64,000 nt of DNA from Lasiosphaeria ovina (Eukaryota; Ascomycota; Sordariomycetes; Sordariales; Lasiosphaeriaceae), in the NCBI GenBank assembly GCA_033439765.1, contig JAULSN010000004.1, positions 5,590,001 to 5,654,000 of the forward strand. Direction: 5' to 3'. Numbering within the stretch: the stretch's first letter is position 1; each line of letters starts with the position of its first letter. Positions 27,289 to 37,972 of this stretch are shown here, piece after piece. The notes beneath the pieces were generated by a model. That model saw nothing but the letters and a program-made list of their open reading frames with translations, was not told where the DNA came from and did not search any database. The translations under genes and the position numbers were made by a program.

Positions 27289-27312
27289 GACAGAGAGAGA
27301 GAGAGAGAGAGA
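27250..27312. repeat. Compound (CA)n(GACA)n(GA)n microsatellite
   Basis: About 17 CA units, a short GACA transition and about 11 GA units. Confidence 0.95.
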
Positions 27313-29280
27313 AGCAACATCCAATTGCAGAGAGACAGTTCTTTCGGTTCAGTCTGTATAACCACACCTACCTTACCAAACTCCCCGGTTGACTTGCCTT
27401 ACTTGCCATACTTGCCAATTAATCTTGGAGGCTACTTCTGACTGTTGTTTACCGTTTCCGGAAGGTGAGGTGTGGAAGAGGTTCCAAGTCAGCCAACAAC
27501 TTCCATGATCCAGAAGATGCGGCTTAACTTAGCAGCCATGAAACCCCAAGGCAACCTGCAAAACCGATTCGATTTGCTCTCGACCAACGTGTCCGCCGAA
27601 TCCTGCTCTTACTGTACATTACATACGCACATAGAAATAGGAATAGAACTTTCCGTCAGCACTAGGGAAGGCAGGTACACGCCGCGACGGGGAGACTTAC
27701 CCATGGCCGTGCCTGTTGCTCACCCCAGAAAACAAAGGACTTGCTTTGCTTGCTAATAAGGCCGTGAACTGCTTACAAAGAGTGCGGCCAGAAATAAAAA
27801 AAAATTAAAAAAAATGGCCAGTCCATTTCCATTGGCAGACGAGAAGGGGAAACCCAAACCCAAAAACAATCAAGCCCCTCCCCGGGACAATAGGCCCCGT
27901 ACCCGGACTGTGATTTAACGATTAATGAACAATGATCAACTGCGGACATTTTTCACTTTTCTATTGCTCTAGGCCCGTCTATCTTCCTGTCGCTCAGTCA
28001 GGGTTCTGTCTTTCGGGTGGTGAAAGGTAAGGTTGTGGTTGTTGTTGTTTGGGGGGGGGGGAGTCTTGGCAGTCAGACGAGAGGTTGATTCCGGCTGTCT
28101 TCCTGACAGGACCATGGCTGCCGAACGGCATCGGGCCCTGGATTCGGCCCCTTTGCCAAGAAAAGAGATCGGGGCTTTTTACTTTCTTTTTTTTTTGCTT
28201 GTTGGTTTTGGGGGAGGGGAGGGTATCATCATGCCAAGACATTATGTGATGCCAAGATATGACGACGATGATGATGATGATGGCGATAAGGCTTTGCAAA
28301 CGAGTGAGTCGCAGGCAATGTTACTCTTTATGTATGCATTCAAGGGGTGTGTGTGTGTGATGGAGAAAGAGAGAGCGTGTGAATTGCTCGGGTCAGCCAC
28401 CCGCCGCCTTACAAAGGCTTGTTGTTTAATTTTTTGAAACAAACGTGGGAAAATCTCTCGTCAGATTGCTGTTCTGGCGCCTTGTTGGCAACCTCTCTTC
28501 GCGCGCGCCGGGGGGCGGGGGAAATTGGTGGTTAAGCCCGCGCCGTATGTATGTACGAGGGCGAAGAGAGGCTTGCCTGGTTTAGGTGCCCCAGGACAAG
28601 GTAATGATAATCATACGTGACATGCGCAGGCGCTCATGGCATTGCAGAGATAGCAATGAAGCCATGCCATGGCGGGTTTCTAGGCCACGGCGGAGACGGA
28701 TAACCGGCAAACCTCGCCCTCTTTGGCGCCAGTCAAGACTTGGGACCCATGCCAGTGGCAAACGGCGGCGCTATGATGATGGCGGACTAGATGAGATCCG
28801 GCAATATGATGACGGCAACCGGGGGAGGTCGACGTCGCCGTTGACTCCGGAGCTACCGCGACGCCGGGGATATGATGACAACTACAAGGTGCCAGCGCGG
28901 TGATATGCTGACTGAGCAAAACATGAAACATCGATAGCTACCCGGCTGTCTGGCTGACCGTCGGCGTCTTGTCTAGAAGTATCACGAGTTTTCCGCCAGC
29001 CGCCTCGATCCCTGTCGACTGCGTCAGAAAGACTCGCCTCAAGTCATGGCTTCGGTCCAAGTGTCTGTGTAGCCACTATGCCTGTCGAGAGCCTCCGGTC
29101 GGTGAGCATCAGCAAGTTCGTTGGCACTCATCCTGGAAACGAGGTGCGTTCGGCGAAGGTGGCTTGGAAAGTGGTTGCCCTGCTCGGTTCTAGGTTGCGC
29201 GCTCAGAGAGACTGTGGACGGAAAGTAAAGGCTAGCGTCGGCTCCCTTGGGGGTGAAGGGAAGAAAAGGGGGTAAGACGC

Positions 29281-31030
29281 AGGTAAACAAGTGACAAAGG
29301 ATAGAGATAGTAGGCTAAGAGTTCATTATTTGGTCCGCTTGAAGAAGTTAAATCGAGGGAATAGAGATCAATAAGTGCTATCGAATGTTAGAGCAAGCAA
29401 ATTTATCCGGGCAATTGGTTCTGTTTGCAACGAACTGAAGTTCCTGTGTTGTGGGCTTGGTCTAAGGCTTCCTTATTCACATTCTCTTTACTGCCTGGTA
29501 GATATCCTCTGTCTTAGGAATATGTACACAACAGAGAAGATATGTCATGTGAGAATACACTTTAGGAGAGGGCTAAACTCGTAACCTTGGAAATACAGCT
29601 TCTACAGTTTCGCATTCCTGTGGCCTACATGTTGTTAATACAATCTGGTTTCTAGCTTGTGTGGTTACCGCTACCACATGAGAGATATACAGGTCTAACT
29701 AACTAGAACTCTGTAACAAAGCTGTTCTCAAGATTATTGATTATATACTAATCTGACGACACGGCTTCAGATTATTAATTATCTTATAGCATGATGGAGC
29801 TCAAGAGTTTATTATTACAATATGGTAACTACATCTCGCATATAACCACTGGGTATCAAATATCGAGAAGCAACAAGCCCCTATGATACCAAAATGATGT
29901 TATGACGAGATGGTTGTGCTTGACAAATAGGCTCTGCTCAGCTACCAAGTCATGAACGCTACGAGCCGACTTGTTGGAGAGGGGCAAGGGCATTGGAAAC
30001 TTGGGAAAGTGTAACCGTTTTGCATAGCGTCGAGAAAATACAGCCCGAGAAGCGGCTCACCTCGTAGCTAATGGACGATATAAGTTCGGTTTCATTTCGA
30101 GGCTATCTAGTCTCTAATACCGGTGCTGAGCTGAATAAGGGTCGGAATGAGCCCCCGAATACACTTTGCGATGACAATAGAATCGTGTACAACAGAAAGT
30201 CGCGGTTTATCTAAAGTTTACGAAGTCTACCAAGTCACTAGTTAGTTGTCTCCGTGTAGTCTGTGTCATAGTCAAAGTCCCGGACACCATATGTCGCAGT
30301 CGGTAGTTGATGGTGGGAGTTAACTAAAGAGAACACTTTGGAACTTCGCCCGTCAAATAGAAACCAAGAGCAAATAAATAGCTGAAGGGGATTTCCCCAG
30401 ATAGAAGCTAGGTAGGTAGTTATCAGGAGGCTCTCTAATTGCCCTGAGAATGTTATTAATCCTCGTGAGTGGTTATTGACAGTAATCTGAAGACTCGAGA
30501 TTTGGCTGGCAGGTGAGTTATCGCAGAGTCGAAGTAAAGCAGGTTTGAGGAGTAGAACGGAAGACGAAGTGTGACCGTCTGAACCTTTTTCTCCTTGTCC
30601 ATTATTCGCCCCATCGGTTAGTGACGGTCAGAAATGCGTTCATCTTGACAAGCCAATAGCAACACATATCAGTTGTTGTCATCACGATGGATCTTCAAAG
30701 GTGGATTCGATGCATGCTCTCCATCATACATAACTTTGTATCTTCTATTCTTTGCCCGTTTGGTACTGGCGAGCATTATCTTCTTGGTCCAAGCAATATT
30801 CTTTGAGGCAGCCAGGTTTGTGTTGACATGTCCGTTATTCCACCTCTAGCCTAATCGAAGACGAGACCATAGCCCTTTGAAGAGCCCATCCACAACTTCT
30901 ATCCAGCTACATCCCCATAAACTGGCAACAAATTGGCAAAGTGAGCTGAAAAACCGCACGAGCCAGTTCGGGCAATGGAACCGCCTCATCTAAACTGATC
31001 CTATTACTGCCAGGCTACAAAAGATAAGAC
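29281..31030. repeat. AT-rich, stop-saturated block, probable RIP-decayed repeat
   Basis: The base composition shifts clearly to A+T compared with both flanks. No open frame of about 60 codons or more exists on either strand between 29585 and 31039, unlike everywhere else in the window. A rough hand count over 29641-29820 gave about 22 TpA against 19 ApT dinucleotides, a ratio above 1, as expected after C-to-T changes from repeat-induced point mutation. I see no surviving transposon protein, terminal repeat or target-site duplication, so the parent element is unknown. Simple AT-rich intergenic DNA is the alternative. Confidence 0.5.
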
Positions 31031-32559
31031 TGAAAGCCTATGCCGTCTACAATGAAGCCTATCTCTTGCTTCGGATGTGTTTATGCTCTGCTGGCTCAAG
31101 TGACCCGGGATCTATCTATCACTAAGCAACCGAACCGATGGTCTAGAATATCCCAAGTCTGTGTGGTAGGGATGGCGGGACGCAAGGAGAAGGGAACAAC
31201 GCCATCTCGCGCATCAAACGTCGAACTCAATTCCACGAGGCTGTTACACAGCAGTTGACCAGACAGCCAAGACAGTGTACATCGGACTTCAGATTCTGTA
31301 CTTGACAGTACAACAGCCAGACTACCGCGGCAAGTTCCCCCTTTCTCTCCCCAGCTAGGTAAGGTAGGTCTGTCTCTACAGTTTCCATTCCTTCAATTTT
31401 TCTCTATCCCCCGGCCCAACCAGAGAGAGAGAGAGAGAGAGACTAGATAGCCGGCCAAGACGTCAAGCAGCAACAGCTAGTCAGAGAGCGAGAGATATAT
31501 TGGCCAATGCGCGGATAGATACGCGGATAAAACCGACCTCTCACGCCTCGTATGCCGGCCAATCTGCGGATGGCGAGCACCAACTCATAGCCAAGAAGCC
31601 AGAATTCCGCCCCCACCCTCCCCCGGACCCAGATACACCGACAAGAACGCCGCATGCCACGGATGGGTCGGATATTGAGGGCTCAATTGTTACACGACCT
31701 ATCCTTGGCTGAGTTGTTGGTTTGTCAGGTGACACCAAAAATGTGAAAATCTCAGACCGTAGTTGTGATAACTAGAGGAGCGATATCGAATAGGAGAGCG
31801 ATGAACATGGACAGGGATTTACTTAAAGGGGGCTTATTACAATCCCAACGACTGTTTCAATTCCTCGGGGCCGGAAATGCGTGGCTGTTTCGTGAAGGAA
31901 GCCTTGATATAATTCCTCGAGAGGCTTTTGTTCATGTTATGCGTCGTTATTTGGTAGCCATGTACAAGCTGGAAAGGTTGCGGCCAAGTATCTCAAATAT
32001 AAAGTGGAGAGTAGGGGGGAGAGTGACAAAAGGGGAAGCCGGGAAGTTGAGGAGCAAGAAATTAGCAAAGATCTTAAGTCACTTCAAAAAAAAGAAAAGT
32101 TTCAGGCTTGAAGAAAAATAGCTGAAAAGAAAAACATTAAACAATTAAACAAGCAAGCAGGCTAGCTAGCAGGCAAGGGGGAACAGAAGCAGCAATTTGA
32201 TATTCTACCAAAACCCGACCGGTTTGTTTACCAAAACAAGATAAAAGATACGCAAAACCAACAAGAAAAAAGCCACATTATCTTTTGTCGGGGCTGCAAG
32301 GCTGGCTGGTTGGGTTGGCATACGACCGATTAGACAAAACCAAGGCTCAAACAACCACAACCCACAACCTCTGCTCTCCTCAACCCCTTTCTTTCCCGTG
32401 ACAGAGAGTCCTCTCTGACCGCGCTAGCCGTAGCCAGCACAGCTTATAATATTATAGCCACGCGCCCTGAAACAAGAAACCACTACCACTAGTCCGGCAA
32501 AACACCCACGGAGCTGTTTTCATCCCATCTTGTCTCATCTCAATCGCACATCTCAGCTT
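31031..32559. other. Intergenic region downstream of glo3
   Basis: It has mixed composition with a GA dinucleotide tract at 31411-31442 and A-rich stretches near 32080-32290. One modest open frame (ATG at 31801 to 32121, 106 codons, Lys-rich C-terminus) has no recognisable features. The segment next to 32560 will contain the glo3 3' UTR. Confidence 0.5.
31411..31442. repeat. (GA)n microsatellite
   Basis: An AGAGAG run of about ten units. Confidence 0.9.
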
Positions 32560-34369
32560 TTAGTTTGCAAGATAGGCCTGGATAGCGTTTTTCAGCTTGC
32601 CAGCGTTTTCGCCAAGCTTTTCGAGGTCCGAGGCCGTCGTGATGCCGAACCTGCGGACAAAGTCCTTTGCGGCCGACTCGATGTCGCCGTAGTCGTCCGT
32701 GACCTGGTCGTCGTCGGGGCGGCCAAAGTAGGCGTTGGACGAGATGGATGCTGAGCTCTCGAACCCCTGCAGGCGCGATCGCGCCTCGTCGCGCACGCTG
32801 GCGTCGAAGTTGCCCTTGCCAAAGAACTCGTCTGATGAGATGCCCTTTTGGTTACCAAACTTGTTGCGCGCATACTTTTCGTCATCAGCTGCAGTTGCGG
32901 TGTTCTGTTAGCATATATACACATGTATGCAGGGGGTTATACCAAACTCCTTCTCTTATCATGGGGGAAGGGGTGTTCAAGACAAAGAAGAGTAAAAAGG
33001 ACATACTCTCAGCGGTAGCTTTGATCGGGCCTACAGAGCCAAAGCCGCCAGCGTTCTTCTTAGGGGCGGCAGCCGGCTTGTTGCCGCCGACCTGGCCAAA
33101 GCCTAGACGGCCGAAGCCCATGCCCAGACGCTCGATCTCCGACGCCGACTTCTCCCGAGCGTGCGACGAAGACCCGTAACCTCCCCGGGGGGGCGGGCTG
33201 ACCGGGGTAGGAGACAGGATGCTGCTGGACGAGTCGGCCTTGGAAGACTTGGCGCCCGCGACCTCGTCTTCGGCATTGGGGTCGTAGCCAAGCTCCGCGA
33301 TGCGCTCCGCCTCCTCCTTGGCCTTCTTTTCCGCCTCGTCAAAGTCGATGAAATCGGCAGTAATCTTCTTTGCCCCAAGCTTCTGCGTCTTCTTGGCGCC
33401 GAGCACGTTGACTTTGCGCGGGCCGCTAGATGTCGTCTTGGACCTGAGCGCTGCCGAGGTCGTGATGCGACTCGGGGCGGCAGGTTGGGAATCGCTGTCA
33501 GTGTTGGCAAGGGGCGAGAGGGGCGAGGCGGCGCGCGCAATACCACTCCCATTAGCTGTATTGGGGAAACTCGAAGGGTTGAGGAAAGGAGAAGGGGTGC
33601 GCCCCCCAAGAACGGGCGTGGCGGTCCTCGAGAGGGGCGGGGTCGGCTTCTTGATGGCCGGCTTGTCCCACGATGAGAAGAAGTCGTCTTCGTCGGGGTT
33701 CGGGGTGGTCTCGGCAGCAAAGTCGCCTCCGTCGTTGATTACGACCGCGTCGGGGAACCTTGAAGGGGGGGATTGTCAGCGCGTAAGAGACGGTTGAAAT
33801 GGGCAAGACGGCACGCACTCTCTGAGATCCCTCGTGGCTCTCTTTTTAAGCTCCTCCTTGTACTTCGCAGCAACGGCATTGTCGTACTTGGTCTTGGGAT
33901 CCTTGCTGTTCAGGTAGCCGGAGCCGCCGTTTTGTTGGAAGAACTTAGTGGCGGACTCATTGCCGCCAACCTTCATGGTCCGTAACTGGTCCCATTGCCA
34001 TTCTGTGTGTAGACGAGGCTGGTTAGCCGGCGAAGAAGGCGGCGCGCAAACAGGAGCAGGCACACGTACGGTCAAGGTTAGTAGACCGAACAAAAGAAAT
34101 ATGGACGCCGAGGTTGCGGTGATGCGCCGAGCAGTCCAGGCACAGGTAGATGCCCAGGGGCACCGAGGTCCAGGTGGGATTATTCTGGCCGCAGTCGAAG
34201 CAGATCTGGAGCGAGCCACGGCACACGGGCGAGTGTTAGCAAGCGGCTACCTCGGCGACTAGAAACGACCAGAGACGGTAGGAGCCAAGCCACCTACCTT
34301 ATTGGCCGGCTTGGTCTTCAACTTGTCAAAGATCAAGATGGACTCCTGCTTATCCGCGAGACCGCTCAT
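32560..34369 (-). CDS. glo3: Arf GTPase-activating protein Glo3 (ArfGAP2/3 type)
   Basis: Glo3 stimulates GTP hydrolysis by Arf1 on COPI vesicles in Golgi-to-ER retrograde traffic. Five exons (34369-34298, 34205-34070, 34002-33819, 33758-33007, 32888-32560) join in phase to give 490 aa, close to the length of yeast Glo3. The four introns are 92, 67, 60 and 118 nt. The N-terminal ArfGAP zinc finger is complete: Cys26-x2-Cys29-x16-Cys46-x2-Cys49, followed by the catalytic arginine Arg54 in the [14 protein letters not shown] motif. The middle is low-complexity with SP/TP sites and a basic [10 protein letters not shown] region. The C-terminal Glo3 motif ([13 protein letters not shown], from residue 398) distinguishes this from the Gcs1/ArfGAP1 group. 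The start is the first ATG of exon 1 ([18 protein letters not shown]). It is divergent from tim21. The call is confident. Confidence 0.95.
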
Positions 34370-35546
34370 CTTGGCGATTGTGGTTGTGTTTTTGAAGTGC
34401 AGGATCTCGCGCCCACTCTCCTCTCGATGTTTGGCTCGTTAGTCTTGCGCAGCGCTCGTGGGCTCGCAGTTTCGCAGATTGTGCTGGTCGTGGGCGCCGG
34501 TTAAGACTTTTGTCTGCGACAGTTTGGAGTCGGCTGCGTCGCCGTGTCGTGTATGATTCAGACTGCGCCCGCCCTGAATTCGACTCAGGGGAGAATCCAC
34601 AATTTTGGCCGCCCATTACAGAAGCCATCCATGTGGCATCAAGCCAATGCGCTAAACTGCTTCGGGATTAGCTGTCTGTTGCCCCACGGTGGGGCTGTTA
34701 AGGCCGCCTTTGTTTCTTCCATCTCTAGCAGCCAGCTTTGGCTTGCCGATAACGATAACCTGCCGGGCCGACAAGGTGCTGTGAGGCTCCAAGATCCCAG
34801 CTCCCAAGCAATGGAGCCTCGACTTAGACATGGCTGAGACCATAACGTCGTGTAATTCCCGTTATATGGGGGCTTTTAAACAGCTCTCTAGTACGGTCAA
34901 GCCGCGAACACTGTTCGAACGCAACTCTAAGGCAGATTATTATGGCCCTGTTGGTATTCTTTTGTTGATGAATATAACATATAACGCAACATATAGCTAC
35001 GAATGTTAGGCATTTTTCTCCCCTTTTCCGTCGTCATCGGAGCAGATATTCCACTACACATGCAATATGCTGTCACAAAACACAATCTTAGAAACGCATA
35101 TTACCAACACAGAATGTGACTTGGGGCAAGCTGCCCGCCCAGGTCCTGGTTATGATCCCGAGGCTCACAACAGACTCAAAATCGAGCCCTGAAACCTATT
35201 ATCTTCGACAAGGAGCTAAGATGTATAACTATATGCCCTGGGGAAAAGCTGAGGCTTGAAGTAAGGCAGGTATTTATTTCGAGACTCAAACAGTTGACCC
35301 CGCAGTCAGCAGCTGGCAACTTCGGGGTTCACGCTGAAGGACAAAGTGGGGTGTGTGCTCTAAGCTCTCATTGGGCGAAGTGCTAACCTGTCACGGGGGG
35401 CTTGGAGATCAATCAGAAAACGGCCACCGTCGACAGATCGAACCCGAACACACGGTAGCCGTTCCGTCTCTCTCAACGAACGCGCTAATCCCCACGACGA
35501 CGCCGGCTGAAGCCGAGCAAGCCATGGGCAACCGCACCAAGCCTCC
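34370..35546. promoter_or_regulatory. Divergent intergenic region between glo3 and tim21
   Basis: This 1.18 kb segment must carry the promoters of glo3 (minus) and tim21 (plus). The left 450 bp is GC-moderate; 34850-35290 is AT-rich. I found no convincing third gene; open frames such as 34544-34837 look like chance. No specific factor site is claimed. Confidence 0.5.
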
Positions 35547-36444
35547 ATGATGTCGAATCGAGTCACGACCTCGGGGCTTTGCGCCGCCACCACTGCGAGA
35601 ACAAGCCCCATTCTGCAGCGCCTGGTGCTTCAGCACTCGAAGCGCTCCCTGTTGCTCCCGCCACCACCATCATATCAACGGCGCCATGCTACAACACAGA
35701 ACAGCGGCCAAGAAGCCGCAAAGAGGAGGGCCGTCACGCCGTTCAACGACGACGGCCACGTACCATGGACCAACCTGTCGGCCGCCGAGAAGACGGCGCG
35801 TGCCGCCCAGCAGACATTCAACCTAGGCATGGTCGTCGTGGGACTCGTGCTAACGGTACGTTGACAAAAAGGCAAAAGAAAAGAAAAGCACCCCCTTGCT
35901 GACACATGGCCGGCTTTGTAGGGCGGCGTTGGCTACTTCCTCTACACCGAGGTCTTCTCGCCCGACAGCAAGGTGGCCTACTTCAACCGCGCAGTCGACC
36001 GCATCAAGCAGGACCGGCGGTGCCTGGAACTGCTAGGTGACAGCAAGAAGATCACGGCGTTTGGCGAGGAGACGAACAATAAGTGGCGCAGAGCGAGGCC
36101 TATTGCGTAAGTTCTCCCCGCCCCCAAAACCCCAACACCGACAGAACAGCAGAACTGACGCATGAAACACACCCACATGCAGCTCGACCAACAGCAAAGA
36201 TGCCCGGGGTAACGAGCACCTACGGATCCAATTTCACGTGCAAGGACCCAAGGCCGCCGGAGCCGTGCACATGTACCTGATCAAGCGCGCAGGCGGGTCT
36301 GAGTTCGAGTACGAGTACTTCTTTATCGACGTCGAAGGCCAACACAGAATCTATTTGGAGAACGCATCGGCGGCCGCCAAGGCCAAAGCGGGCGCCGAGG
36401 GACCAAACAAACCATTCAGGCTCCTTGGCGTGAAGTGGAACTGA
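35547..36444 (+). CDS. tim21: Mitochondrial inner-membrane translocase subunit Tim21
   Basis: Tim21 is a TIM23-complex subunit whose intermembrane-space domain binds Tom22, linking the outer and inner translocases and favouring lateral sorting of preproteins. Exons 35547-35855, 35922-36106 and 36183-36444 join in phase (introns of 66 and 76 nt) to give 251 aa, normal for the family. The N-terminus is an Arg/Ser-rich, acid-poor presequence up to about residue 62. A single transmembrane segment lies at about 92-111 (FNLGMVVVGLVLTGGVGYFL). The C-terminal Tim21 domain follows (FSPDSKVAYFNRAVDRIK, LLGDSKKITAFGEETNNKW, then the beta-rich FEYEYFFIDVEGQHRIYLE). Two adjacent ATGs (35547 and 35550) could both serve; this does not matter for the mature protein. 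It converges with the gene at 37973-39676. Confidence 0.95.
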
Positions 36445-37972
36445 AAAGAAGATGAAAAATTGTATTATTTGGGATGACAACCTATCGCGACTTGGAATCA
36501 TGGAAGGGTTCGACAGTCAAGGAGATTCAGCGATTTGTTATTGGCCCCCAACGGTGATGGTTATGACTGGGCAATGGGCGATTGTACGATTCTCTGTGGG
36601 AATATGTGTGTGTGGAGCGTTTAAAGAAGGAAAAAAAATAATAAGGAAGCAAAACAAAAGGGGGTCGCTTTATCCAGTGTATATAACAACAGCAAACTAT
36701 CATCTGTACCCGCGAAATTATTTGCCTGTATCTGCCGTTTTTCTCTTGTGATATACGATCCAATCCCAGAATTTTATTGGAGGGGGACTTTCCAAGATAT
36801 ACCTAGATCTCGACCGCGGGAACTATCTATCCCTCACAAGTGCGGATACGGCGCACCGCGCCAACGTTCACTCAGTGATGGGACTTTATGGAGGGAAAAT
36901 CAAAACAAAGACCGAAATACCCACAAAAGGCACCAGTCATTCTTGTTTTGGCAGTTAGCTAACTACCAGCTACCTAGTGTATCTACCTACCCGTCCCACA
37001 CACCAAAGACAGTAGCAGCAGCAAAGGAAAGAAAAAAAAAATTAACGCCCCCTTCCAGATACAGATCAGATTCCCTTGAAAAGAAAAGAGAAGAAAAACG
37101 GGGGTGTGCATGATGTGAAAGGGGAGTTGTGTGAGGGGGGAGGTATTTGCCATGGTGTCTGGTTCCCCTGGTATACCTCCCATACTATACAGCATAAAAC
37201 AACAACAGGTGATGCTACAACAACAATCTTCCCCGACTGTGCGTTATTCTTACTCTCTCTTTTCCCAGTTTTGCACATAATGCCCCCGAGATTCCATCAA
37301 CCTTTGCCCGTCAATCGTGTTCCGTTTCCGTTTTTTCCCCCTCGCCATACAAACCACAAGCGTGTGAAACCTGTGGCACATGTGCCTGTGCTGTGCTGTG
37401 TTATGTAGCTGCTGTGTGCGTGTCGGCCGGTCCGTCCACACGAGAACAATATCTTGTGATGATGCTGATAGTTGGGTGATAATTAATGAGGCGCGGATAA
37501 AGTAGTTGTGTCCCTTTCTCCAGACGCCTACAGAGTGGCAAAATGGTTGGCAGCGAACAGGAGTTTTCCGCAGATGGAGAGCGAGGTCCTGCGTAAACGC
37601 TTGCAGCGGGGCCTCGCTTTCTTCTGGCGGAAAGTCGGTGGTGCTGGTTGAGTTATAATAAATAGGACAGACTGAGGTGTGTGGGGAAGATTGAAATATA
37701 GAAAAATTGACAAGGGACATAAAACGACAAGAGGTGAAGTTAATAGCCGATGAACCAAGGAGATGAAGAAGAACTGCGTACTCCAGGCTATAAAAACCAC
37801 AAGAGAGAAAAATAGACGGGAGGAAATCCGTAGCGGACTGCCGAGTAGGTGAGAACAAGGCGGAAATATTGCTGGACCGAGGCCGCGTGGTGAAGTATTG
37901 CTCGCAGCCTTTCATCGTCGCTGTCACTCTCTGGCGCCAGATCACTTTTTGCGGCGTGTCATCTTTCTTCGT
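36445..37972. other. Convergent intergenic region, 3' sides of tim21 and the BTB-bromodomain gene
   Basis: The region lies between two stop codons facing each other and must hold both terminators/3' UTRs. It is A-rich at 36620-36660 and 37020-37110. The open frames in it (for example 37250-37945, minus) lack coding character. No other feature is seen. Confidence 0.55.

Larger units (their letters stand above)
17892..29280. other. Gene-sparse region downstream of vib-1
   Basis: It starts with the vib-1 3' region. No gene is supported over 11 kb. Low-complexity elements dominate: a purine-rich CATGGGA/ATGGGAA run near 18270-18330, an AGCA array, a hexamer array near 20281, CA/CT and CA/GA dinucleotide tracts, GGCAT and GGCACA arrays, and a 19-bp tandem duplication at 23489-23526. 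The palindrome GTACATGTAC recurs at 19941. The longest open frame is 24493-25299 (+, 268 codons), with no recognisable domain. A GC-rich coding-like patch with three RxYDD-type motifs lies at 28690-28903, just left of an AT-rich block. Confidence 0.55.

Noticed and set aside
31801..32121. 106-codon plus-strand ORF in AT-rich DNA
   Set aside because: Lys-rich end comes from an A-rich stretch; no motif or neighbour supports it.
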